Positions 59,929-64,000 of a DNA stretch of 64,000 nt are shown here, piece by piece. A model generated the notes under the pieces. That model searched no databases and had not been told where the DNA came from. It saw nothing but the letters and a program-made list of their open reading frames with translations. The DNA is from Orientallactaga sibirica (lineage: Eukaryota > Chordata > Mammalia > Rodentia > Dipodidae). How positions within the stretch are numbered: the stretch's first letter is position 1; every line of letters starts with the position of its first letter. The DNA lies in NCBI GenBank assembly GCA_036365145.1, contig JAEOAD010000025.1, forward strand, positions 29,831,001 to 29,895,000, read 5' to 3'. The position numbers and the translations under genes are program-made.

Positions 59929-62494
59929 CAAACCCATAATGGTACAGAATAAACACTTACACTGCAAAAGATGGCACTGAGCATAGCAAAGAAATTTTAA
60001 GCCAATATAAGATTTAAAACAACCAGGGCAAACATCAAACTCTGTAGCTCCAAGTCCAGCAACTCTAGCAAGTGACAAATCTCCAAGTCTGATAATTCTA
60101 ACCAGCAACAAGTCTCTGGAGCTCCAATTCTACCCCTCCATCTAGGCTACTCACAGTCCTGGAAAATTCCATCCAGGGTCACAATCCTCAGCAGCCATCT
60201 CATGGTCCTGGCATCTCCACTGGGTCTCCACTGCAACCTACAGTCCATTCTCACAACTCCATGGGGTCTCCACGCAGGCATCCAGCAAATCTGCTCCACA
60301 CTGCCCATGGCCATTTCCAAAACGCAAGACCATGTAGAAATTCAATGACCCTCTCTTTCTTGCATTTCTTATACTCTACAATACCAGGTGGGGTGCCAAT
60401 TTGTTAATCCGGGGGGGGGATAAAGCAGACTTTGAAGAACAGGACACCTCTTCAGCATTCAGGCCCCTTCAAAAGACTCTGCCTTCTTTCTGTTGTCCCA
60501 ATGCAGGTCAGCTGGCCCAATCTCAGTGGTTGTAATCTTTCATACAATTGCAGATGAACAGGCAGCACTTTCACCCAAAGATTTAATTTTTTCTGTACCA
60601 TATCCCTCTGCTCACACCAGTCCATTTTACACAGTGCAATCCTGCACAAGTTCTCAGGACATGGGCATAACAACAAGCCTTTAACACAAACTACTTCTAT
60701 CCCAGTCCAGGCAAAGCTCTTTCTCACCCTCACAAGCCAAACCTCACAGTCCATAGTTCTTAATGCATTCAGGTCTTTCAACTTTGGCCAGAATGGTCCA
60801 TCAAGCTGCACTTATAGCACTGAAAGGCATCTTTTAGGCCAAGATTTCAAATTCATCCACATTCCTCCTGCAAAGCAGTTCCCAAAGGCTAAAAACCACA
60901 CAGTCAGGTTTCAAGCAGTAATGACCCCACTTCTGGTACCAACTTTACTGTTGTAGTCAGGTTCGCATTGCTGCCAGAAAACACCTGACCAAGAGCAGCT
61001 TGTGGGGGAAAAAGTTTCTTTTGGCTTACAGACTCGAGGGGAAGCTCCATGATGGCAGGGAAAACGATGGCCTGAGCTGAGGATGGACATCACCTCCTGG
61101 CCAACATCAGGTGGACAACAGAAACGGGAGAGTGTGCCAAACACTGGCAAGGGGGAGCTGGCAATAACAGCCACAAGACCACCCCCAACAATACACTGCC
61201 TCCAGGAGGATTCAGTTCCCAAATTGTCATCAGCTGGGGACCTAGAATTCAGACCACCTAGGTTTATGATTGACACCTGAATCAAACCACCACAACCACA
61301 CCACACAGTGTTTTGTTGTTATTATTATTGTTGTTGTTTGGTTTTTAAAGGTAAGGTCTCACTCTAGCCCAGGCTGACCTGGAACTCACTATGTAGTCAC
61401 AGGGTGGCCTTGAAATCATGGTGATCCTCCTACCTCTGCCTCTCAAACACTGGGATTAAAGGCACACACAGTGTATTTTTTTTTTTTTTTTTTTTTTTGG
61501 TTTTTCAAGGTAGGGTCTCACTCCGGCCCAGGCTGACCTGGAATTAACTATGTAGTCTCAGGGTGGCCTCGAACTCTCGGCGATCCTCCTACCTCTGCCT
61601 CCCGAGTGCTAGGATTAAAGGCGTGTGCCACCACGCCCGGCTAACACAGTGTATTTTTATATACCCAACTCTATGATAATAAGAAAAATGTTGAGGTAGA
61701 AATTTTAATGTATATCCAGTGGTAGACAGAGTGGATCTGAGATTGGTTTGGGAAAAGTTGATGTCCTCTACTCTTTCCTGTGACTTGAGTTTCCCTCTCA
61801 CTTCTAACAACATAAAGTTGGAGCATAATCATGTGCTGTTTAACCTGGAATTATTAATACTTAATATTGATGCCCAACAGAAAACCCATGTATGATGCCA
61901 GTTGGGGAAAGTATGAAGTGACATTTGAAGCCAGGCGTGGTGGCACACACCTTTAATCCCAGCTCTAGGGAGGCAGAAGTAGGAGGCTCACTGTGAGTTC
62001 AAGGCCACCCTGAGACTACATAGTGAATTCCAGGTCAGCCTGGGCCAGAGTGAGACCCTACCTCAAAAAAACAAAGAAAAAGAGGGAGAGAGCTTTGAAC
62101 TTTGGTCATGAGAGTCATTTTCCCCCACATTGTGTCTTCCACGTCATGCATCAAGCCAGACTGTGCAGAGGAACAATTGCAGTGGCTACTGTTCACAAGT
62201 GTGTTCTCTTTTGCTGGTGTTCGCAAGTACGCTCCATACTCACAAGTCTTGTTTTTCTAGTTTTCTGTCAGTTTTAGTTTGATGATTTTTAGTTATCTGT
62301 ATAGAGTGTTAACCTTCACAAGTACTAACTACAAACGTCCATTTCTTTAGATGAGAGATATTGACAGACATTATATAAAACCAATCACAAAGTGTGAAAG
62401 TGGCACACAGACAGACACACACATTTTGCCACCATCCATTGTGAGATCATATGAGTGGAATGAGTGGGAATTAAGAAGAAAAGCTATAAAACTG
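24539..62494 (+). CDS. CFAP206: CFAP206, cilia- and flagella-associated protein 206 (gene span, 11 coding exons, 3' end missing)
   Basis: Exons 24539-24646, 25525-25608, 27884-27974, 28434-28622, 31182-31340, 32856-33064, 42524-42643, 44695-44893, 49473-49613, 51898-52091 and 62351-62494 join in one frame of 1638 nt, 546 residues. It begins MPPTQAESVIKNIIREIG and reaches EWNEWELRRKAIKL. The human protein is about 622 residues, so roughly 76 C-terminal residues are outside the window. CFAP206 (FAP206 family) docks radial spoke 2 and associated dynein to axonemal doublet microtubules and is needed for sperm and ciliary beating (established for the family). Every junction keeps phase and every residue block aligns to the family. 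Ten of the eleven donors are GT; the exon ending at 52091 uses GC. A tandem duplication carrying broken copies of two exons sits inside the gene. Confidence 0.93.
24815..25080 (+). mobile_element. B2-like SINE with expanded TTCC tail
   Basis: GGGGCTGGAGGGATGGCTTA head; (TTCC)n occupies the tail. Positions 25081-25520 and 25610-26330 are intron with nothing else recognised. Confidence 0.93.
24971..25044 (+). repeat. (TTCC)n microsatellite in a SINE tail
   Basis: About 18 uninterrupted TTCC units replace the usual CT-rich tail of the B2-like SINE at 24815-25080. Confidence 0.95.
25525..25608 (+). CDS. CFAP206: CFAP206 coding exon 2
   Basis: 28 codons, VKAVVLDPRNGFNMDRTLMK to SDVQKLVK, between acceptor TTCTATTCTGAG and donor AAG|GTAATT. 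Phase 0 at both ends. Confidence 0.93.
26337..26478 (+). mobile_element. B1-like SINE
   Basis: Diverged copy, CTGGCATGATGGTGTATACT to GAGACCCTACTTC. Positions 26480-27370 hold nothing recognised. Confidence 0.85.
27374..27815 (+). mobile_element. Two B2-like SINEs
   Basis: Copies 27374-27605 (long subtype with a CACACAAGGGAGTGCATGCA stretch) and 27632-27815, just before CFAP206 exon 3. Confidence 0.9.
27884..27974 (+). CDS. CFAP206: CFAP206 coding exon 3
   Basis: Acceptor TTCTTTTCTAG, then LCLARLLDNKNPSLDTIKMQ and VYFDMNYTSR, with one base of a split Glu codon before GTAATA at 27975. Confidence 0.92.
28128..28235 (-). mobile_element. MaLR LTR-like fragment
   Basis: AACAAATACCTGATATAACA and AAAAGGTTTGTTTTGACTCA resemble the inverted body of MaLR LTRs; a B2-like tail remnant follows at 28240-28290. 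Confidence 0.4.
28434..28622 (+). CDS. CFAP206: CFAP206 coding exon 4
   Basis: Acceptor GATGGTTTCAG ends at 28433. It encodes NFLEEHHRVLESRLSSVSRE, then ELESLYRKIVSYVLLRSGLG and NIKIVREAT, ending with one base of a split Ala codon before GTAAAA. Confidence 0.93.
28760..28950 (-). mobile_element. B2-like SINE (truncated)
   Basis: Inverted copy ending at GCAGGCAAGTGCCTTA, without its terminal GCCATCTCTCCAGCCC. Confidence 0.88.
29150..29848. mobile_element. B1-like SINE cluster
   Basis: Inverted copies 29150-29282 and 29495-29655; forward copy 29700-29848. 29290-29490 resembles L1 3' end sequence with a (TA)n tract at 29393-29410. Confidence 0.88.
30160..30470 (-). mobile_element. B1-like SINE then truncated B2-like SINE
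   Basis: B1-like 30160-30302 and B2-like 30303-30470; the latter runs up to the 17-bp minisatellite and the duplication boundary. Confidence 0.85.
30490..30676 (+). repeat. 17-bp minisatellite
   Basis: Eleven units of CCCTCAGGAAATACATG with AACTAC and AATTC variants. The duplication boundary falls within or at the first unit. A damaged copy is at about 36170-36350. Confidence 0.93.
30800..30955 (+). mobile_element. B2-like SINE (5' truncated)
   Basis: Starts at GGCTTGATTCCCCAGTACAC and ends CTCTCAAATAAATAAA. Confidence 0.88.
31182..31340 (+). CDS. CFAP206: CFAP206 coding exon 5 (intact copy)
   Basis: Acceptor GTGTCTCCCAG precedes 31182. It encodes ALQSVFPQAELGTFLNLGKK, then TAIVTGIRLFNRHCGKGGEG and IDD, and ends with one base of a Leu codon before the strong donor GTAAGTAT. 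A damaged second copy lies at 36845-37004. Confidence 0.93.
31880..32287 (-). mobile_element. ID-like SINE and B2-like SINE, inverted
   Basis: ID-like 31880-31945 (GACCACTGAGCTACATCCCG) and an old B2-like copy 32090-32287. Confidence 0.75.
32398..32615 (+). mobile_element. B2-like SINE
   Basis: GGGCTGGAGAGATGGCTTAG head with a duplicated GGTTCGAGGCTCGATTCCCC B-box region. Confidence 0.93.
32856..33064 (+). CDS. CFAP206: CFAP206 coding exon 6 (intact copy)
   Basis: Acceptor CTCTGACAAACAG precedes 32856. 209 nt encode PSILHEAIPATTKHIDSQLR, then FRYTAILEKASKNPLLSKEL and ESYLLKEALYNVRQYEIFLQ, ending VIL in phase 0 before GTGAGT. A frameshifted duplicate lies at 38522-38728. Confidence 0.93.
33514..33718 (+). 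mobile_element. B2-like SINE
   Basis: GGGGCTGGAAAGATGGCTTA to CATAAATAAATAAATA. 33065-33510 is intron with nothing recognised. Confidence 0.93.
33855..33887 (+). repeat. (GT)n microsatellite
   Basis: About 16 GT dinucleotides; the duplicate copy at 39510-39539 is slightly shorter. Confidence 0.95.
34030..34170 (-). mobile_element. B2-like SINE (truncated)
   Basis: Inverted; stops at GGTCCTAGGGAATTGAA next to the 43-bp repeats. Confidence 0.85.
34180..34290 (+). repeat. 43-bp tandem pair plus partial
   Basis: GGGGCTGTTATC begins units at 34180 and 34223 (period 43), followed by a degenerate third. It abuts the LTR-like segment on its left. Confidence 0.8.
34293..34775 (-). mobile_element. 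Possible solo ERV LTR (minus orientation)
   Basis: Read on the minus strand it has CCAATAAAACTTGG, a polyadenylation-like signal, and ends ACCGGACCCCATAACA, an ending resembling class II LTRs. The 37-bp repeat lies inside, toward its 5' side. The far boundary and a target-site duplication are not clear, so family and limits are tentative. Confidence 0.35.
34591..34738 (+). repeat. 37-bp tandem repeat, four units
   Basis: Units start at 34591, 34628, 34665 and 34702, each CAGGGGCGCTCCCTTCTTAG plus AGGAGTAAGCACCACAG. The corrupted copy near 40215-40385 has only scrambled remnants. Confidence 0.92.
34850..35690 (+). mobile_element. SINE cluster
   Basis: B1-like 34850-34985, ID-like 35014-35075 (GTAGCTCAGTGGTAGAGCCT), B1-like fragment 35150-35235, B2-like 35249-35475 with (AAAT)n, B1-like 35543-35690. 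Confidence 0.9.
35950..36145 (-). mobile_element. B2-like SINE
   Basis: Inverted, ending AAGACATCTCTCCAACCC just before the duplication junction. Confidence 0.92.
36845..37004 (+). pseudogene. Broken duplicate of CFAP206 exon 31182-31340
   Basis: The acceptor CTTGTCTCCCAG is kept and the first 17 codons match. After that, insertions and deletions scramble the middle and an in-frame TAA lies at 36907-36909. The donor GACT|GTAAGT is replaced by GACACAAAGT, so the segment could not splice or translate normally. Foreign pieces such as TTGAACTTATGATC match 42777-42790. It is either an assembly artefact or a dead duplicate. Confidence 0.8.
38522..38728 (+). pseudogene. Broken duplicate of CFAP206 exon 32856-33064
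   Basis: Same acceptor (ACAAACAG) and donor (GTGAGTT) as the intact exon. A one-base deletion in the Thr-Lys codons, a scrambled ARG-rich stretch, an in-frame TAA at 38602-38604 and a deletion before the donor abolish coding. The 3' part (GCTGAGCAAGGAGCTGGAGT) is nearly perfect, an uneven pattern unlike neutral decay. Confidence 0.8.
41880..42022 (-). mobile_element. B1-like SINE
   Basis: First element to the right of the duplicated block; ends GTGCCACCACGCCCGGCT. Confidence 0.93.
42524..42643 (+). CDS. CFAP206: CFAP206 coding exon 7
   Basis: Acceptor TTGTCATCACAG precedes 42524. Forty codons: SDIITCAQEVEMMIKQLEAQ and LEQLKITVKSKTAVPTSQVF, then GTAAGT. Phase 0 at both ends, so it joins the intact exon at 33064 directly. 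Fragments of this exon's sequence reappear inside the duplicated block near 36702. Confidence 0.93.
42745..43096 (-). mobile_element. Two inverted B1-like SINEs
   Basis: Degraded copy 42745-42845, then copy 42955-43096 preceded by the pyrimidine microsatellite. Confidence 0.85.
42868..42949 (+). repeat. (CCCT)n then (TTTC)n microsatellite
   Basis: Adjoining pyrimidine tracts of about 7 CCCT and 13 TTTC units just 5' of an inverted B1-like SINE, so derived from its A-rich tail. Confidence 0.93.
43212..44187 (-). mobile_element. Inverted SINE cluster
   Basis: B1-like copies 43212-43356, 43522-43645 (old), 43660-43785 (lacks its end) and 43805-43948; B2-like 43968-44187. Confidence 0.88.
44336..44480 (+). 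mobile_element. B1-like SINE
   Basis: GAGCCGGGCGTGGCAGTGCG to CTACCTTGAAAAACC. Confidence 0.93.
44695..44893 (+). CDS. CFAP206: CFAP206 coding exon 8
   Basis: Acceptor TTCTCTCTCCAG precedes 44695. 66 codons, PIFIAVASLWISFQDETVLI through FPERLMQGLLSGVTVKTDLY to RIKEHM, plus one base of a Glu codon before GTAATGG. Confidence 0.93.
44935..45540. mobile_element. SINE cluster after CFAP206 exon 8
   Basis: B1-like inverted 44935-45073, degraded B2-like 45107-45230, B2-like forward 45336-45540. SINEs within the following 1.5-kb duplication are B2-like (45557-45765, 47102-47290) and B1-like (45905-46050, 46425-46560, 47442-47590, 47972-48110), all forward. Confidence 0.87.
45569..47101 (+). repeat. 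1.5-kb tandem duplication, copy A
   Basis: Begins GATGGTTCAGCAGC in a B2-like SINE and ends AAGTGACGGGACGGGAAGTA. It lies in the CFAP206 intron 44894-49472 and contains a B2-like SINE, two B1-like SINEs and unique intron sequence. High identity to copy B with scattered indels. Confidence 0.9.
47102..48659 (+). repeat. 1.5-kb tandem duplication, copy B
   Basis: Repeats copy A, from GATGGTTCAGCAGC to AAGTGACGGGAGGAAGTAT, then continues into single-copy intron. Where the copies differ, for example GCTGAAGTAGACACTGG at 47806, the corrupted 36-42 kb block follows copy B. This suggests only one true copy. Confidence 0.9.
49153..49365 (+). mobile_element. B2-like SINE
   Basis: AGGGCTGGAAAGATGGCTTA head, about 110 bp before CFAP206 exon 9. 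Positions 48660-49150 hold nothing recognised. Confidence 0.93.
49473..49613 (+). CDS. CFAP206: CFAP206 coding exon 9
   Basis: Acceptor TTTTTATTTTAG precedes 49473. It encodes DRVNVADFRKLEWLFPETTA and FCGYTCATADGLLLP, among the most conserved parts of the family, and ends with one base of a Gly codon before GTATGTG. Confidence 0.93.
50021..50205 (+). mobile_element. B2-like SINE
   Basis: GGGGCTGTTCAGATGGCTTA head, AATAAATAAATAAG tail. Confidence 0.9.
50519..50994 (-). mobile_element. Two inverted B1-like SINEs
   Basis: Copy 50519-50669 has an internal triplication of CTCAGGCTGACC...ATGTATT; copy 50846-50994 is regular. Confidence 0.9.
51185..51590 (+). mobile_element. Two B2-like SINEs
   Basis: Copies 51185-51372 and 51399-51590, before CFAP206 exon 10. 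Confidence 0.92.
51898..52091 (+). CDS. CFAP206: CFAP206 coding exon 10 (GC donor)
   Basis: Acceptor TTCATTTCAG precedes 51898. It encodes NPAIGILKYKEKYYSFNSRN, AAYSFAENPEHYINLIKEQA and QQFETLIPYSQ in phase 0. The intron starts GCAAGC, so this is a GC-AG intron. The CAG|GCAAG context is what GC donors normally need, and the family joins Q directly to MRD in the next exon. Confidence 0.92.
52263..52313 (+). repeat. (GAAA)n microsatellite
   Basis: About 12 pure GAAA units shortly after the GC donor of CFAP206 exon 10. Confidence 0.95.
52690..53102. mobile_element. Inverted B2-like SINE and forward B1-like SINE
   Basis: B2-like 52690-52862 with a (GT)n tract on its left; B1-like 52964-53102. 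Confidence 0.88.
53328..53800 (+). repeat. 91-bp minisatellite, five units
   Basis: GGACAGCTCCACGGGCC-type landmarks at 53328, 53421, 53512, 53602 and 53694 (period 90-93), plus a truncated last unit. Units end GGGATGGGGAGAGCTCCTG. Both strands have long open frames only because of the repeat. It lies in CFAP206 intron 52092-62350. Confidence 0.93.
53824..54850. mobile_element. SINE cluster
   Basis: B2-like inverted 53824-54031, 54050-54260, 54450-54651 and 54655-54850 (the last with (GT)n at 54704-54736), and B1-like forward 54288-54432. Confidence 0.9.
54858..55243 (+). repeat. 23-24-bp minisatellite
   Basis: About 16 variable units around TCTGTCACGTACTACGTCAG, highly diverged between units. 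The 218-codon open frame through it (54706-55362) mixes SINE and repeat sequence and is not a gene. Confidence 0.9.
55252..55386 (-). mobile_element. B1-like SINE (old)
   Basis: Diverged inverted copy ending GTGTGCCACCACCTCCAGCT. Confidence 0.85.
55565..56090 (-). mobile_element. B3-like SINE split by a B1-like SINE
   Basis: 55565-55830 has GCACATGTGTGGAGGACAAA and CAACTTTCAGGTGTCAGCTG, typical of inverted rodent B3. Its remainder (TTTTATGTGGGCTCTGGAGC ...) resumes at 56020 after an inverted B1-like copy at 55835-56008. Confidence 0.65.
56265..56813. mobile_element. SINE cluster
   Basis: B1-like inverted 56265-56405, an older inverted B4/RSINE-like copy 56430-56565, B1-like forward 56672-56813. 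Confidence 0.75.
57052..57412 (+). repeat. 124-bp triplication
   Basis: CAGTATGGCAGTGCGTTTTC begins three units at 57052, 57176 and 57300, almost identical (CAATGCAGT/CAATGCTGT variants). Each holds ATTGTACAGCAC and ATTTACTTAGGA. Origin unknown; the near identity suggests recent expansion. Confidence 0.93.
57435..58170 (-). mobile_element. Three B1-like SINEs and a B2-like SINE, inverted
   Basis: B1-like 57435-57583, 57600-57737, 57765-57914; B2-like 57942-58170. Confidence 0.92.
58171..59158 (-). mobile_element. L1 3' region
   Basis: On the minus strand this reads like rodent L1 3' UTR, including CATGACCTCACAGTGCCTGA and GATCATGACATCAAAATAAA; it shares sequence with 22285-22470. No ORF2 frame is kept. 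Confidence 0.5.
59164..61292 (-). mobile_element. Complete MaLR/ERVL-type LTR element
   Basis: Two LTRs of about 345-355 bp (3' LTR 59164-59519; 5' LTR 60949-61292) in direct orientation flank about 1.43 kb. On the minus strand each LTR begins TGGTGGTTTGATTCAGGTGT and ends GACTGCAACA or GACTACAACA. Seven bases inside the 5' LTR lies TGGTACCAGAAGTGGGG, a good match to a tRNA-Leu primer-binding site, the type used by ERVL and MaLR. A purine-rich GGGGCCAGGGGTGGAA stretch sits just before the 3' LTR. The interior has no coding frame, as is normal for MaLR, and carries an inverted B2-like SINE (59595-59816) and a poly(A) tract (59893-59926). Non-autonomous and inactive by appearance. Confidence 0.75.
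61338..61643 (-). mobile_element. Two inverted B1-like SINEs
   Basis: Copies 61338-61470 and 61497-61643, the second ending GTGCCACCACGCCCGGCT. Confidence 0.93.
61930..62072 (+). mobile_element. B1-like SINE
   Basis: AGCCAGGCGTGGTGGCACAC to CCCTACCTC, 280 bp before CFAP206 exon 11. Confidence 0.93.
62351..62494 (+). CDS. CFAP206: CFAP206 coding exon 11 (last one in window)
   Basis: Acceptor CATTTCTTTAG precedes 62351. 48 codons: MRDIDRHYIKPITKCESGTQ, TDTHILPPSIVRSYEWNEWE and LRRKAIKL, phase 0. The donor CTG|GTTTGT is non-consensus at +3 to +5. The remaining C-terminal exon(s) lie beyond position 64000. Confidence 0.9.
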
Positions 62495-62724
62495 GTTTGT
62501 AACAGTATTTTCTAAATTATTTATAGGTTAAATATTTTTCATATTCCTGCCTGTAGAGTTGGTAAATTATTTATGTAATATAGTGAGTTCTACACAGTTT
62601 TTTGCTAACATAAAAATAATTAGCATAATCTATACTTTTCCAGCTTTATATGATAAGATTATCTTCTAATTTTAAGCACATATTGAGATATGGAGCAATG
62701 AAAGTACTCTTTAATTATGCTTGA

Positions 62725-62852
62725 GAGGAGAATGAGAATGAATATGCCTGTGCCATTTGTGAATCTGGTTTCATGTGGGCACTGGGGAATCGAACCTGGG
62801 TGTCAGGCTTTGCAAGCCAGTGCCTTTAACCACTGAGCCACCTCTCCAGCCC
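62725..62852 (-). mobile_element. B2-like SINE (truncated)
   Basis: Inverted 3' part, ending GCCACCTCTCCAGCCC, next to the L1 remnant. Confidence 0.85.
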
Positions 62853-63054
62853 ATGTTCTTTGTATGTCTTAGATATTAATTCTCTGTCAGATATATAGCT
62901 GGCAAAGCTTTTCTCCCACTCTGCAGGTTGCCTCTCTGCTTTATTCAGTGTCCTTTGCTGTACAAAAGCCTTTTCATTTCATGAGGTCCCAATGGTGGAT
63001 TAGTTGTCTTACTCCCTGAGCAACTGGGGTTATATTCGGAATATCATTGCCAAA

Positions 63055-63085
<31 letters not shown>

Positions 63086-63925
63086 AATAGCAGTTATGGC
63101 ACTTGCCTGCAAAGCCTATGGACCCAGGTTTAGTTCCCCAGGACCCCAGATGCACAAGGTGGCACATGCATCTGGAGTTCCTTTACAGTGACTAGAGGTC
63201 CGGGTGCGCCCATTCTCTCTTTCTCTCTATCTGCCTCTTTCTCTCTCTCTCTCTCAAATTAATTAATTTAAAAAAGAAAGCCATTGCCTATGCCTTTGCC
63301 TCAGTTTTAGAGCTTCAGGTCTGATATTAAGGTCTTTGATCCATTTGGACTTGATTCTCGTGCATGGAGAGAGAGGGTCTGTTTTCATCCTTCTGCATCT
63401 GGATATCCAGTTTTGCAGCACATTTGCTAAGAAGCTGTATTTCTCCAATGAATATTTTTGTCATTTTTGCCAAATATCAGATGGCTGTAGCTGCCTGGGT
63501 TTACATCTGGGTCTTCTATTCCATTATCAACATGTCTGTTTTTGTACCAGCACCATGCTGTTTTTATTGCCATAGCTCTGTAATATACCTTAAATTCAGG
63601 TATGGTGATACCACCAACCTTATTATTTTTGTTGCTCAGGCTATTCCAGGGTTTTTTTTTTTGTGTGTGTTTCCAGATGAATTTTAAGATTTTTTTTTCT
63701 ATTTTGGTGAAGAATGCCATTGGAATTTTAATAGGGATTGCATTAAACCTGTAAATTGGTTTTGGTAAATTGACATTTTCACAGTATCAATTCTTCCAAT
63801 CCACGAATGTGGGAGGTCTTCCCATTTCCCAGCGTCATCTGCGGTCTCTGTGTCGAATGCTGTAGCATTTTCATTGTAGGCTTCCTTCACTGCCTTAGTG
63901 GGTTTATTCCAGGCAATTTTCAAAA
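62853..63925 (-). mobile_element. L1 ORF2 C-terminal remnant, interrupted by a SINE
   Basis: Minus-strand frames 63699-63923, 63427-63720 and 63263-63448 encode consecutive pieces of the L1 ORF2 C-terminal region: [20 protein letters not shown], then [20 protein letters not shown] and [13 protein letters not shown], then RIKSKWIKDLNIRPEALK. Frameshifts separate them. A forward B2-like SINE (63052-63270) interrupts it, with CATTGCC on both sides as an apparent target duplication. A further inverted B2-like SINE begins at about 63930 and runs off the window. Confidence 0.85.
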
Positions 63926-64000
63926 ATTTTTTGTTTATTTTTATTTATTTATTTGAGAGTGACAGACAGACGGAGAGAGAAAGGAGCAGAGAGCAAGAAC

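Overview
This is mammalian nuclear DNA, almost certainly from a myomorph rodent. Two SINE families dominate: a 7SL-derived B1-like element and a tRNA-derived B2-like element whose body reads 'CCAGATGCACAAGGTGGC' and ends in CT-rich plus AAATAAATA tails. The style of both families fits the jerboa group (Dipodoidea) best, but that assignment is from memory and only moderately secure. ID-like tails, a B3-like copy, L1 3' ends and MaLR/ERVL-type LTRs are also present. There is no bacterial or viral operon structure; most open frames are translations of SINEs and tandem repeats.

Two protein-coding genes lie head to tail on the + strand, in the order found at human 6q15. (1) The orthologue of C6orf163, an uncharacterised coiled-coil protein, is complete in five coding exons (570-717, 7647-7741, 8725-8832, 11824-12026, 17396-17828). 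These join in frame to 328 codons plus a stop. (2) The orthologue of CFAP206, the axonemal radial-spoke-2 docking protein, has eleven coding exons from the ATG at 24539 to 62494. They join in frame to 546 codons; about 76 C-terminal codons lie past the right edge. A CpG-rich promoter and probable non-coding first exon lie at 23210-23760.

Regulation: the CFAP206 promoter carries five near-palindromic RFX X-box-like sites (GTCTCCATGGTNAC type) on a tandem repeat of about 38-46 bp. A separate RFX-type site (CCTAGCAACAG inside a perfect 7+1+7 inverted repeat) lies 265 bp upstream of the C6orf163 start. Together they suggest a shared ciliary programme.

Layout: 1-570 upstream of C6orf163; 570-17828 C6orf163; 18125-20095 a 64-bp satellite; 20100-23200 SINEs and L1 ends; 23210-23760 CpG island; 24534-62494 CFAP206; 62725-64000 a SINE and an inverted L1 ORF2 remnant.

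The most striking anomaly is a 5.7-kb tandem duplication inside CFAP206 (30487-36167 and 36168-41839). The second copy has damaged duplicates of exons 6 and 7. It also contains short stretches copied, in order, from sequence about 5.8 kb further right. A base-by-base blend of two unrelated sequences is what a collapsed or chimeric read consensus would give, so I read it as an assembly artefact. A 1.5-kb tandem duplication at 45569-48659 is probably part of the same fault. I found no convincing undescribed biological system.
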